Origin: Amorphophallus konjac
Lineage: Eukaryota; Streptophyta; Magnoliopsida; Alismatales; Araceae
Length of the DNA stretch: 64,000 bases
Direction: 5' to 3'
Assembly: GCA_022559845.1 (NCBI GenBank)
Contig: CM040125.1
Coordinates: forward strand, 322,407,829-322,471,828
Position 1 is the stretch's first letter; every line of letters begins with the position of its first letter. Positions 11,166 to 21,295 of this stretch are shown piece after piece. A program made the translations under genes and the position numbers. The notes below the pieces were generated by a model. It searched no databases. It was not told where the DNA came from and saw nothing but the letters and a program-made list of their open reading frames with translations.

Positions 11166-11674
11166 GGCGTGTCTACATTCTGTGTTTGGGTTTATCCGAT
11201 ACTCTATCTTTTCAGAGATTGGGTGTGTGTGTGTGTTCGGGGAAGGGCTGTTCCTTGCTCAAGCTATTGGTTAGCGGATGTGGGACGTTCCCACAGAAGC
11301 TGTGAATCAGCAGATGTTGAGGATTTGTTCCTCATGTTAAGCTGTGTGTCAGCAGGAAGCCTCACCGGGTTTGGTGAGGGGTGGACGTAAGTCTATAGGT
11401 TTGCAAACTGAACCACCTTAAAAATTCTCTGTGAAGTAGTTTGGATTTGTGTGATTACTTCCTTCTCTTCTATCCCATTCACAAGATCAAGCTATCTCCC
11501 ACTACACATCAATCTTTACTTATTCAATTCAATCCGACTACACATACACCCACCAGGTGTTTGTGTTATTCTGTTTTTCTTAAGTAGTAAGATTGATTTC
11601 AAATTGAGCATAATTTTTTAAGGACCATAATCAATTCACCCCCCCTCTTGATTACGGTTGCACCCAAGCATACA
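11166..11674 (+). repeat. Copia-type LTR, copy C (3' part)
   Basis: It has the same 3' architecture as copies A and B: hairpins (11280-11294 GTGGGACGTTCCCAC; 11360-11379 CCTCACC/GGTGAGG), GTGGACGTAAGTC near 11382, GAACCACCTTAAAAATT, and a C-rich CACCCCCCCTC terminus near 11638. The base sequence differs strongly from A and B, so it is another family member. The 5' part (TATA, GA leader) is absent. The exact end is uncertain. Confidence 0.55.
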
Positions 11675-11827
11675 GATTGACGACTCTGGATGGGCGAGAA
11701 GTTCCACGAACTTGAAACTCTATAAATCTTAGAGCATTTTATCAGTAAATGAAATTTGTTTCTCCCTCTCGCTGCTCTGAGCTCCCGTTGCCAATGGATC
11801 GTCATAAGTCATCCTCCGAGCTAAACG
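11675..11827. other. Unassigned spacer before tandem arrays
   Basis: Short non-coding sequence between copia LTR C and the 53-bp array. GATTGACGACTCTGG near 11677 resembles the leader DNA of Tat-lineage elements, but I cannot assign it. Confidence 0.3.
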
Positions 11828-12092
11828 ATGGTGGCTTCCAAGCTTCCAAGAGGTGAGCACTCATGCTCTCCTCAGAAATTATGGTGGCTTCTAAGCTTCC
11901 AAGAGGTAAGCACTCATGCTCCCCTCAGAAATTATGGTCGCTTCCAAGTTTCCAAGAGGCGAGCACTCATGCTCCCCTCAAAAACTACGATATCTTCTAA
12001 GCTTCCAAGAGGTAAGCACTCATACTCCCCTCAGAAACTATGGTAGCTTCTGAGCTCCCAAGAGGTGAGCACTCAAGCCCCCCTCCAAAACC
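11828..12092 (+). repeat. 53-bp tandem repeat, 5 copies
   Basis: Unit starts fall at 11828, 11881, 11934, 11987 and 12040, exactly 53 bp apart. Each unit reads ATGGTGGCTTCYAAGCTTCC with AGAGGTGAGCACTCATGC after it. It lies upstream of a Tat-type 3' LTR. 3' untranslated tandem arrays are a known habit of Tat/Ogre elements. Confidence 0.9.
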
Positions 12093-12111
12093 CATCTAAG
12101 TTCCTAGAGGC

Positions 12112-12490
12112 ACGCAAAAATCTTCTCCTCTTCAAGAAGAAGGACGTATGCTCACTTCCAGACGATCAAAGGTGGCTTCTAAGTCTCTTGAGCTGAGCAA
12201 AAATCCTCTCCTCTTCAGGAAGAAGGACGTACGCTCACCTCTAAATAATCAAAGGTGGCCTCTAAGCCACTCGACGCGAGCAAGAATCCTCTCCTCTTCA
12301 AGAACAAGGACGTACACTCACGTCTGGGTAATCAAAAGTGGCTTCCAAGCCACTAAGGGTGAGCAATAATCCTCTCCCCCTCAGGGAGTAGGACGTATGC
12401 TCAACCTAGAGTGATCAAAGATGGCTTCTAAGCCAAGCATTCACAATCTGAGCAGTAGTCGTCTCCACTTTAGGAGAAGGGTGTACACTC
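12112..12490 (+). repeat. 83-bp tandem repeat, about 4.5 copies
   Basis: The landmark (A)YGCTCACYTC recurs at 12148, 12231, 12314 and 12397 (83 bp apart) and again, degenerate, at 12485 (88 bp). Units contain CCTCTCCTCTTCARGAAGAAGG and GATCAAAGGTGGCTTCTAAG. The GGTGGCTTCTAAGC core is shared with the 53-bp unit, so the two arrays probably have a common origin. Confidence 0.88.
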
Positions 12491-12779
12491 CCTTCTACTA
12501 TCGCTTCGAGGAGACACAAGGGTAGAAGGCACTTATCACAGCCAAGGTCAACCGCAGAACCCAGGCAGTCGTTCGCGCCCGCTTTTCCAGATGAAAAATG
12601 CCCGCACCATGATAACAGTGACGTCGCTTGACATCTCGACAGGAGTTGCCTTGCACGCCAAGATGATCGGTAGGTGGCGGGGCCCATCTACCCAGATGAT
12701 ACGAGAAGATCCCCCTAGAAACATCCCCCTGGCAGGCCCACTGGGACCTCCTCTCAGACCCCAAAAGTGCTCGGCGTCT
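12491..12779. other. 3' untranslated DNA of a Tat/Retand-like element
   Basis: Non-coding. It lies between the arrays and the polypurine tract. No domain or gene is recognised. Confidence 0.35.
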
Positions 12780-12795
12780 AAGAGTGGGGGGCTAG
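12780..12795 (+). other. Polypurine tract, Tat/Retand-like element
   Basis: AAGAGTGGGGGGCTAG followed by TGAGGATGGTAAAATC. A GTGGGGGGCTAG-like tract directly before a TG start is, from memory, characteristic of Retand/Tat elements. Confidence 0.5.
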
Positions 12796-13197
12796 TGAGG
12801 ATGGTAAAATCAAGTCGGCCCACATGCGGCCCATTGGCACCGGGCCTGTGTCGGCCCAAGACCCATCGGGTGCAAAGTAGGCCGTCTGACAGTTAGCAGC
12901 CCACACGAGGCGGCCCAATAAGGATGAATGAAGGATTCGCCAGTCCACAACGGGCATCGACCCGGGCATCTCTAGTGCTAGATGACTCTCTGGCGACTGA
13001 ATGTTACTCCCGCCATCACCGGTCTCTACTCCAGTAAGGGCGAGCATGTGCCTGGAGCGCCATAAGACTCACCTGAACATCGTACGGCCCAAATAAATGA
13101 GCGCATAACGGGAAACATCTCACGATCATAGGGAGGCGTTACCCCCCGACTCATGCCTATCCTTGCTAAGGGATAGGCTTCCACTGCCAGGACAACC

Positions 13198-13208
13198 GGT
13201 ATAAATAG
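13198..13208 (+). promoter_or_regulatory. TATA box of Tat/Retand-like LTR
   Basis: GGTATAAATAG about 290 bp upstream of the CATCGGAGGG signature. Confidence 0.6.
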
Positions 13209-13566
13209 ACCTCCAATCAGATGACAAGGACACGCAGACATAGACATACACGCCGACTAGGATGACATACACACAGACAGCCACACACGGAGAAACGCTC
13301 AGACCTACCAGGGAGAGAGAGATATCAAAAGGAGTCAGCTTCCGAGCACGTCTCAGGCCCTGCAAGCACTTCCCGAGCACTTGCTAGACATGGCGAGCAC
13401 CTCCAGGAACCCCACTCCAGCTCCAGGCTTGATCATTCTCCCCTACACTCTCCCTCTCTTCATCTCCTATTGATCCTCATCCGACACGGTACTTACTTAA
13501 GCATCGGAGGGTTGTCCCCTGGGATAACACCCAGGGCTCCTTCTGACGCCTTCTTTCTGGTGTTGG

Positions 13567-13571
13567 CAGAT
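13567..13571. repeat. Target-site duplication GCAGA, left of Tekay-1
   Basis: GCAGA immediately before LTR start TGTAG. An identical GCAGA follows the 3' LTR at 24414-24418. Confidence 0.93.
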
Positions 13572-13670
13572 GTAGCAACCCTGATAAATGAATATTGAAA
13601 TAAAAGTAAAAACATACATAGTACAGAAGTAATACAGACAAAATAAAGCAAATTAAAAATAACGCCTCTG

Positions 13671-15222
13671 AGTAAGGCGTTAATTTAAAAATAAACGCCT
13701 CTACATACGGCGTGACTAAAGAAAGGACGCCCACGCATGTGGTCGTCAACTCTCACGCGACCAAATAGGCAAGTAAAATAAACGCCCATGTCTTAGGCGT
13801 GTTTCAAAAATAAGGAACGCCCTTATACAAGACGTTTCTTAAGAAACGACCTGAACAAGGTCGTTAATTAAAGAATCGACGCCCTGACCTAAGGCGTTAA
13901 TTCAGTTCGTGACCCGTTCGAACCCAGAGCTTATCCAGGGAAAGATTAACCTAATCTAGTAAGTGTCTATTAGAGTAAGGACTCTTTTAGGGATATGTTA
14001 CCCTCAATCAAACACTACTTTTGTTAGGACTCCAAAATCCTATAAATAGTCTTGATCGAACAACCCTAAACCTATTTGGACGATCGAACTGCACAGGTAC
14101 GTGAAGAACATATGTTCTTCTATTTTCTTCTTCTGTTCCTTTCTTATGAACGTAGCATGAGAAGAATTAATATTCTTCGTTTCTTCTATTCTTGCAGGAT
14201 AAGAAGACTAACGGGTAAGTCTTCTTTCTTTCTCCTCCTTTACCTCTGTTAAGTTATTACGAAGCATAATACCTTCGTATTCTATCCTCTGTAGGTCGTT
14301 CATCTTCATCCAACGTCTGCTGCATCTTTGATTCTTACAGACCCTTCACGGTTATCTCCAAATCAACCCTTTAAGGTAGGATTTTCTCAAGTCTCGTAGC
14401 CCAAACTAAAAATAAATATAAGAAGCACCATGCATGATATATTTATACAGTTTGCATACATTTTCTGTAAATTTTTCAAGAAACGCCCTTGAATAGGGCG
14501 CTACTTTAAAAGAAACGACCATCACAGTGGTCGTTAATTAAAAGTATACGCCTTGTATACAGGCGTTAATTTCATGAACAATCGCATGTAATCAATAATT
14601 GATCCTGTTTAAAATTCAATAAATATGAAATATCGATTCTAATATCTTGCATGACTCTACCTGTAAATTCCTGCTAATTTTCTTGTCATGATCATGTCTC
14701 CTGTCTTGGAAATTTATTTGTTGAAATATTGTAAATTCCTTGAATTCACGACCTTGACAACGTCGTTTTACACCTGTTAACGCCCCATCACAGGGCGTAA
14801 ATTGAAAAGAAACGCCCCTTTCTAGGGCGCGTTTTCTGTAAATTCCTGAACTATGTATATCCTGTAAAATAAAATTAAACAGTAACGCCCCTTTCCAGGG
14901 CGTGTTTTAAATAAATCCTGAAAATTATTTATATTCTGTCAAATATTTAAATAATGAGACGCTTGCTTATATAGTCGTCAACTCTGAAGAAACGCCCCTG
15001 TCCAGGGCGCGTTTTATATAAATTATTGAAATAATGAAATTCTGCAAAACGGGACATATGTAAACGCCCTTATGTTAGGCGTTACTTACCTGACTAACGC
15101 CCCTGACTAGGGCGTGTTTTTCATGAATTAATAAAATTATTGAAAATTCTGTAAAATAGAAATATGTAAACGCCCTTCTGTTAGGCGTTAATTACTTGAG
15201 AAACGACCTGACCTAAGTCGTT
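13671..15222 (+). repeat. Array of ~20 short inverted-repeat words in Tekay-1 LTR
   Basis: About twenty 20-23-bp words of form AACGnCC - 7 to 9 bases - GGnCGTT are spread over 1.55 kb. Variants include AACGCCTCTGAGTAAGGCGT, AACGACC...GGTCGTT, AACGCCCC...GGGCGTGTT and TACGCCTTGTATACAGGCGT. The arms change together, so stems stay paired while loops vary freely. The 3' LTR has the same array at 21386-22946. Confidence 0.85.
14039..14049 (+). promoter_or_regulatory. TATA box, Tekay-1 LTR
   Basis: CCTATAAATAGTC. A matching CCCTATAAATAGG lies in the related solo LTR (minus strand, 36224-36236). Transcription would start about 30 bp downstream. Confidence 0.65.
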
Positions 15223-15424
15223 ATTTTACTGTAAAACTGATTTTTCCCTGTTTTTGTTAACCGATGATTTCATATGTTATATAATATATATATCGGCACT
15301 ATTCTCCACTCCGTGAGTATAGTCCCACGTTTCACGTTGTTTCATCGATCACACTCAACTCTCATTGACATACAAGCTCTCCATTGGACATTCCGTTCCT
15401 TTGGACTAGCGAGTTAGTCATAGA

Positions 15425-15490
15425 GACCTCCGTAAGACTCCTCGTAGCCTTGGATTCCCTCAAGGCCGACTGAGCTGGTTGTACCCTAAA
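15425..15490 (+). other. Conserved non-coding block (Tekay-1 copy)
   Basis: The block runs from ACCTCCGTAAGACTCC through CTTGGATTCCCTCAAGG to GAGCTGGTTGTACC. Recognisable relatives lie at 23143-23208 (other LTR), 34868-34930 (minus), 39254-39312 (plus) and 50107-50170 (minus), in four different elements. Confidence 0.75.
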
Positions 15491-16695
15491 AACCCATTAC
15501 ACGATCCTTGCCATGTCAATCTAAAGAAACATGGTATACCGGCCCTTATGATTATACAAAGAGTATATCATAAGAAATTCTTAATGGGATGATGATATCA
15601 TGCCATATCATGTCGTTCTTGTAAACCTCAATTCTATGATAAGAATGAGGGTATCTTGCTTGATCTAATGGTTATGTGGACCTCAATTCTATATAAAGAA
15701 TGTCCATATTGATTTGTCATGGGACCTAAGTTAAGGGAAACATATTCTACCTAGTTTTATTGATATCATGATTTTACCGTTATTATCGCCAATCTATGTC
15801 CTTTGTCATATTTTTGGACTCTATTCTGTCAAAGTTGTCATACATGTCTACAAGCTTGAATATTGAAACTCTATATTGGCTATATAAACAAGAGTGGATG
15901 TCAAAAATACATGATAAATGCATGTGCATATAGGGCCCGATCTGGTCCTGGGAGGAGCACCCGAAAGTACTTGTGCCTATGGGAGTTAAAATGATAAGGT
16001 ATCTGGCATTATACCGAGTACTTGACTTGCTTGATTGGACATTCCACACACATCTTGTACTTGAATCGTACTTGACTTTACATGAAATGCGTGGCCCGAA
16101 AAAGGGTAATTTACTTGCTTGATACATGATAGCCAAAGTTCTGGACATGACTTGTTAAACGTGCTTGCTTGAATACCTTGAATACACTTGTCATCTTGTT
16201 GGAAGTTCATGATTAAGTTCATCTTATTTCTTGATATTACATTCTCTCTATCTTGTCGTTTTATGCGAGCATGCATAGCTTTATTGCATTCATGAAAGAT
16301 GTAATTACTTAAACCCCTTGCTAGTACTTGAGATATAATTTCCTACTGAGCGTTCGCTCATTCCGTTTGTCCCTTTGTACTTTTCAGGTAAGTCCGACGA
16401 CGATGGAAGTCAATCGGATGGGAATGTTCAAGAGTGAAAGTGATAGAGCTGCTCAAGTGTCGTCTAGTCTTTCCTATAGTTTCTTGAGTCAAATATGTAT
16501 TCTTTTCTTTTTTTATTAAACAGAGTATTAGATTTGTAATAGTCTATCCATTATGAAATAAAGGATTGGGTTATCTTGCTATTTTGCGCATCTCTGTCTT
16601 TGCGTCGAATACACGACCACTCTGATTGATATGATTGATATAGACACGTCGCGCATCTCCGGGTATCTTCCGCGCTCGGGGCGTGACAGTCTTTG

Positions 16696-16708
16696 TGGTA
16701 TCAGAGCC
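16696..16708 (+). other. Primer-binding site (tRNA-iMet type), Tekay-1
   Basis: TGGTATCAGAGCC, seven bases after the LTR end. Confidence 0.92.
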
Positions 16709-16861
16709 TAAGGTATTCAATTCCTAGGAAAAACCCAAGTCCAAGGATAAGTTGAACCTTTAAACCAGTGAGATTGGGTAGAACCAAGGGTTAGATTTAA
16801 CATAGTATACGAGTCTTTAAATACGATCACGTACTAATATAGTTATTGTAATTGTAGGATA

Positions 16862-17868
16862 ATGGCTGCCGAACGTGCTCAATGGCGCAACATGCAGCGT
16901 ACCCTTCAAGGGATGACCCAAGTGCTACAACAGGTAGCACAAGGTGGTGCTCCACGAGCGGGAAGCTTACACCAAGCCTTTAAGAATATGAATCCCGCAA
17001 AGTTTATGGGATCGACCGATCCGGACGATGCCGAGCATTGGGTTCGGGAAACCGAACGCATATTCCGTGTCATGCAATGCACGGACCAGGACAAAGTGCT
17101 ATTAGCTACATTCCAGTTAGAGAAAGATGCTAGATGCTGGTGGGAGTCTATTGAAGCAACCATCGATCCTACTCAAGTAACATGGGAAGAATTCGTGGAA
17201 TACTTCAATGCTAAATATTTCTCGGACCAAGTCCAAGAAAAGAAGGCTGCCGAATTCGCTGCATTAAAGCAACGATCCTTATCATTAGCAGATTATGAAG
17301 CTTAGTTCTCCAGGTTATCTAGATATGCTAAGCATCTTATTAGCACGGAGAAGATGAAAGCTCGTAGATTTCTTAATGGGCTTAGGCCCCACTATATTAC
17401 TCAATTGGCGCCTATGGACATCCAAAATTTATTCTGAAATAGTGCGCCGAGCTCAATTACTTGAAGATGCCACGGAACTATCTGATAGGATCCGTGGAAA
17501 AGACAAGAAGGAGCAAGTCACGGGTTCGGGTTCTTTCAAACCCAACTTTAAGAAGAGGCCCAATAATGGAGGTTCTTCCTCTCAAGATCAGAAATTCAAG
17601 AAGACCAAGCCTTTCTCTATCACCACTACCCCTTCGAATACAGTCTGCAAGCATTGTGACAAGGCTGGTCACAAGACGGAAGAATGCTGGAGGAAATTAG
17701 GAGCTTGTCTCCGTTGTGGAAGCCGTGAGCATCGGATTCCCGAGTGTCCATTAATGAACGACCAAGCCGGCGATGGTAAACGCCCGGTGACAAAGAATGC
17801 TCGTCTTCATGCAATACAGGAGACCGAACCTGAAGAAGAAGGCGGATTAGTGGAAGGTACATTAAAAT
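16862..17868 (+). pseudogene. Tekay-1 gag (capsid plus two zinc knuckles), broken
   Basis: Starts at ATG 16862 (MAAERAQWRNMQ). It has the gag core NPAKFMGSTDPDDAEHWVRE ... DARCWWES ... WEEFVEYFNAKYF. A TAG at 17303-17305, where relatives have a Gln codon in 'DYEAQF', ends the first frame after 147 codons. The following sequence resumes the same frame and then shifts by one base near 17420. The third segment carries two intact CCHC knuckles, CKHCDKAGHKTEEC and CLRCGSREHRIPEC (about 17644-17750). A second shift near 17860 separates it from the protease/pol frame. It would form the nucleocapsid of virus-like particles; this copy cannot. Confidence 0.9.
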
Positions 17869-17965
17869 TTGTTCCAAATATGCACATGTCTTATTTGATA
17901 CGGGTGCATCGCATTCTATTGTTTCTAAGAAGTTTGCTGACCCGTTACCTCTAGAACCGGAATGG

Positions 17966-20900
17966 ATGAAAATAGTGTTGTCTACTCCTCTCGGAAACGA
18001 GACGGATATCACGCATCATTACCAAAACTGTGAGGTATTGGTTCGAGGAAAGAATTTTCCTATTGATCTTATCTGTTTAGATCTAAAAGAATATGATGTT
18101 ATACTAGGAGCATATTGGTTATCTAAGTACCAGGCAACGGTTGATTGCCGTAATAGCAAGATCGTTTTCAAAGAATTTCCAGAACTGACTTATACTAGTC
18201 CTAAGAGTCGAAGCAAATCCCCTCTTATTTCGGCTCTTCGAGCAAGCAAGCTCGTCAGGAAGGGATGTGTATCCTTCCTTGCTTTTGTCACTGTTAAAGA
18301 AGCTAAGAAAACCAAGATAGAAGACGTTCAGGTAGTGCGAGAATTCCCAGACGTATTTCCAGAAGATTTGCCGGGATTACCCCCTCAAAGAGAAGTGGCC
18401 TTCACCATTGACTTAGTCCCTGGTGCTGGTCCTGTTTCAAAGGCACCATATAGAATGTCCCTTGCTGAACTCAAGGAGTTGAAGGAGCAGTTGATGGAAC
18501 TAATCCAAAAAGGGTTTATTAGACCAAGTACTTCCCCGTGGGGAGCACCAGTCTTATTTGTAAAGAAGAAGGATGGATCCATGAGATTGTGTATCGACTA
18601 TCGACAGTTGAATCATCTTACTATCAAGAACAAGTATCCACTGCCGAGAATCGATGAATTATTTGATCAGATTTCAGGATCCAAATATTTTTCCAAGATT
18701 GATCTCAGGTCGGGATATCATCAGTTAAGAATCAAGGATGATGACATTCACAAGACCGCATTCAGAAGCAGGTATGGCCATTACGAATTTGTTGTTATGC
18801 CTTTTGGACTAACAAATGCCCCTGCTGCCTTTATGCAGTTAATGAATAGCATATTCAGGCCTTACTTGGATCAATTCATAGTAGTCTTCATTGATGATAT
18901 ATTGATATATTCTAAGACTAAGGAAGAACATGAAGAGCATTTGAGGATTGCATTGCAAGTCTTGAGGACAAATCAATTATATGCTAAACTCAGCAAATGC
19001 GAGTTCTGGCTTGAAGAAGTGGCTTTTCTCGGACATGTCATATCCAAGGACGGTTTATCTGTAGATCCGTCAAAGGTTGAAGCTGTAAGAAACTGGGAAA
19101 GACCCACTAATGCAAGCGAGATCAGAAGTTTCTTAGGTCTTGCAGGCTATTATCGGCGATTCATCAAAGATTTCTCTAAGATCGCCGTGCCCCTTACAAG
19201 GTTAACTCGTAAGGAGATCCGATATGAATGGAGTGAGGAATGTGAAAGAAGTTTCGAAACTCTTAAGGATCATCTCACTACAGCTCCGGTGTTAGCTCTA
19301 CCAATAGAAGGAGAGAAATTCGAGGTCTACACTGATGCTTCTGGCATTGGCCTCGGATGTGTCCTAATGCAACAAGGAAAGGTCATAGCATACTCTTCAC
19401 GTCAACTGAAGAAGCATGAGGAGAATTACCCCGTCCATGACTTAGAACTGGCCGCGGTAGTATTTGCCCTAAAGATATGGAGACACTATCTCTATGGAGT
19501 ACAGTTCACTGTCTACTCCGATCACAAGAGTCTCAAATATCTATTCTCACAAAAGGAGCTAAACATGAGACAAAGACGCTGGCTAGAATATCTCAAGGAC
19601 TTCGACTTCAATATACAATACCATCCCGGAAAGGGTAATTATGTTGCTGATGCCCTTAGTCGAAAGCCGAGAGCAATGATAGCCAATTGTATGATACAAG
19701 AATGGAGGTTACTTGAACAATTCTCCGAGCTCAATATAAGCTTGGACACGGAATCCAAATTTGTTACATTATCTCATGTAAGCATACAGTCAGATTTATT
19801 ATCTGAGATACAAGCACTTCAGGGTGATGATCCTATATTAGTGGAAATCAAGGGCAGATTAGAAGGACAATCTGATTTTCAACTAACTTCTGATGGAAGA
19901 TTATTATTCAAAGGTAGAACTTGTATACCTGATTGTCCGGAATTAAAGAAGAAGATCTTAGATGAAGCTCACCGATCAAGGTACACTATTCATCCTGGAT
20001 CAACTAAAATGTACCAAGATGTAAAGAGGAACTTTTGGTGGCCCAATATGAAAAGAGAAATAGCGGACTATGTATCACGCTGTCTTACATGCCAACAGGT
20101 CAAGGCGGAACACCAAAAGCCTGCTGGAAAACTACACCCTCTAGATATTCCTAAGTGGAAGTGGGAGGATATTGGTATGGACTTCATCATGGGTTTGTCT
20201 AAATCTAAAGGAGGACATGATGGAATCTGGGTTATCATTGACCGATTAACTAAATCGGCGCATTTCTTGCCAATAAAAAGCCGATGGTCAATTGATGTGC
20301 TAGCTGCACTGTACATCAAGGAAATAGTCAGGATATATGGAATTCCTGTCTCAATCGTGTCTGACAGAGATCCCCGTTTTACTTCTCATTTTTGGAAGGG
20401 ATTACAACATTCGTTAGGAACAAGGCTCAACTTTAGTACTGCTTTCCACCCACAAACGGATGGTCAGACCGAGAGAACTAACCAGGTTGTTGAGGATATG
20501 CTTAGAGCATGCATCATTGACTTTGGAGGATGCTGGCACGATCATTTACCACTAGTGGAATTTGCATATAATAATAGCTACCAAGCTAGTATCCAAATGG
20601 CACCTTTCGAAGCCTTATACGGAAGGAGTTGCAGATCACCCATATGCTGGAACGAAGTTGGAGAAAAACAACTGCTAGGTCCAGACATGGTAAGGGATAC
20701 AACTGAGAAGATACAAGTAATCAGAGAAAGATTGCAAGTTGCTCAGATGAGACAAAAAGCTTATGCTGATACAAGAAGAAGAGATCTTGAATTCCGAATC
20801 GGAGATCATGTATTTCTCAAGATATCGCCTGGACGTGGCATACGAAGATTTGGTGTTAAGGGCAAGCTTACGCCAAGATTCATCGGACCATTTGAGGTAC

Positions 20901-21214
20901 TTGAAAGAGTTGGCGAGGTTGCTTATCGCATCGCATTGCCTCCTCAATTGTCCGAGGTACATAATGTATTTCACATATCCATGTTGAAGAAGTATGTGCA
21001 CGACCCATCTCATATTATTGAACATGGAGATCTGGTGATCCAGAAAGATCTCACATATGAACAGAAGCCTATGAAGATCTTGGATCGAGAAATACGAGCT
21101 ATAAGGAATAAGGTTATTCCCATGCTCAAGGTGCAATGGAATAAGAATCCCGAACGCGAAGCGACATGGGAGACCGAGGAATCTATGAAGAAACGATTTC
21201 CCGAGTTATTCTAA
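17966..21214 (+). CDS. Tekay-1 pol: protease end, RT, RNase H, integrase, chromodomain
   Basis: 1082 codons from ATG 17966. The same frame is open upstream and holds the protease active site DTGAS at 17897-17911, so the ATG is not the true start and pol would be made as part of a polyprotein. Domains in order: rest of protease; RT with [13 protein letters not shown] and FIDDILIYS (residue ~307); RNase H from YTDASG (~454); integrase HHCC zinc region (~667-712) and DDE core (MDF ~737, SDRD ~798, E of DGQTE ~834); GPF/Y-like module; C-terminal chromodomain (~1030-1082, ending [17 protein letters not shown]). Length and all catalytic boxes look intact. Chromodomains in this family steer integration to marked heterochromatin. 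It ends about 70 bp before the polypurine tract. Confidence 0.93.
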   Translation: MKIVLSTPLGNETDITHHYQNCEVLVRGKNFPIDLICLDLKEYDVILGAYWLSKYQATVDCRNSKIVFKEFPELTYTSPKSRSKSPLISALRASKLVRKGCVSFLAFVTVKEAKKTKIEDVQVVREFPDVFPEDLPGLPPQREVAFTIDLVPGAGPVSKAPYRMSLAELKELKEQLMELIQKGFIRPSTSPWGAPVLFVKKKDGSMRLCIDYRQLNHLTIKNKYPLPRIDELFDQISGSKYFSKIDLRSGYHQLRIKDDDIHKTAFRSRYGHYEFVVMPFGLTNAPAAFMQLMNSIFRPYLDQFIVVFIDDILIYSKTKEEHEEHLRIALQVLRTNQLYAKLSKCEFWLEEVAFLGHVISKDGLSVDPSKVEAVRNWERPTNASEIRSFLGLAGYYRRFIKDFSKIAVPLTRLTRKEIRYEWSEECERSFETLKDHLTTAPVLALPIEGEKFEVYTDASGIGLGCVLMQQGKVIAYSSRQLKKHEENYPVHDLELAAVVFALKIWRHYLYGVQFTVYSDHKSLKYLFSQKELNMRQRRWLEYLKDFDFNIQYHPGKGNYVADALSRKPRAMIANCMIQEWRLLEQFSELNISLDTESKFVTLSHVSIQSDLLSEIQALQGDDPILVEIKGRLEGQSDFQLTSDGRLLFKGRTCIPDCPELKKKILDEAHRSRYTIHPGSTKMYQDVKRNFWWPNMKREIADYVSRCLTCQQVKAEHQKPAGKLHPLDIPKWKWEDIGMDFIMGLSKSKGGHDGIWVIIDRLTKSAHFLPIKSRWSIDVLAALYIKEIVRIYGIPVSIVSDRDPRFTSHFWKGLQHSLGTRLNFSTAFHPQTDGQTERTNQVVEDMLRACIIDFGGCWHDHLPLVEFAYNNSYQASIQMAPFEALYGRSCRSPICWNEVGEKQLLGPDMVRDTTEKIQVIRERLQVAQMRQKAYADTRRRDLEFRIGDHVFLKISPGRGIRRFGVKGKLTPRFIGPFEVLERVGEVAYRIALPPQLSEVHNVFHISMLKKYVHDPSHIIEHGDLVIQKDLTYEQKPMKILDREIRAIRNKVIPMLKVQWNKNPEREATWETEESMKKRFPELF

Positions 21215-21282
21215 GAGGTATATGTTCTACACTCTCCACGTGTATAATTATATATATTGAATTTGGGGACCAAATTCTTTTT

Positions 21283-21295
21283 AAGTAGGGGAGGG
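21283..21295 (+). other. Polypurine tract, Tekay-1
   Basis: AAGTAGGGGAGGG directly before LTR start TGTAG. Confidence 0.9.

Larger units (their letters stand above)
12796..13571 (+). repeat. Tat/Retand-like 3' LTR, first part (resumes at 24419)
   Basis: It begins TGAGGATGG after the polypurine tract, has a TATA box at 13198, and contains ACTTAAGCATCGGAGGG (about 13495-13511) with a following CCTGGGATAACACCCAGGG hairpin and CTTCTGACGCC. This phrase is the R-region signature I associate with Retand/Tat LTRs. The LTR is interrupted at GCAGA by Tekay-1 and resumes as CTTCCACGGGTGGCTAGCC at 24419. Its 3' end is unresolved, perhaps near 24452. Confidence 0.65.
13572..16688 (+). repeat. Tekay-1 5' LTR (3117 bp)
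   Basis: Runs from TGTAGCAACCCTGATAAATG to CTCGGGGCGTGACA. The TATA box CCTATAAATAGTC is only ~470 bp from the start, so R plus U5 would be about 2.6 kb, unusually long. It contains about 20 short inverted-repeat words (13671-15222), consensus splice-like sites in the leader (CAGGTACG near 14093, TTCTTGCAGG near 14197, GGGTAAGTC near 14214, CTGTAGGTCG near 14293), a conserved block at about 15425-15490, and ACTTTTCAGGTAAGTCC near 16381. The reading frames inside have no domain. Confidence 0.93.

Noticed and set aside
13671..15222. Regularly spaced short palindromic repeats suggesting a CRISPR array
   Set aside because: This is plant nuclear DNA, spacing is irregular, repeats are not identical and no cas genes exist; the words lie in a retrotransposon LTR.
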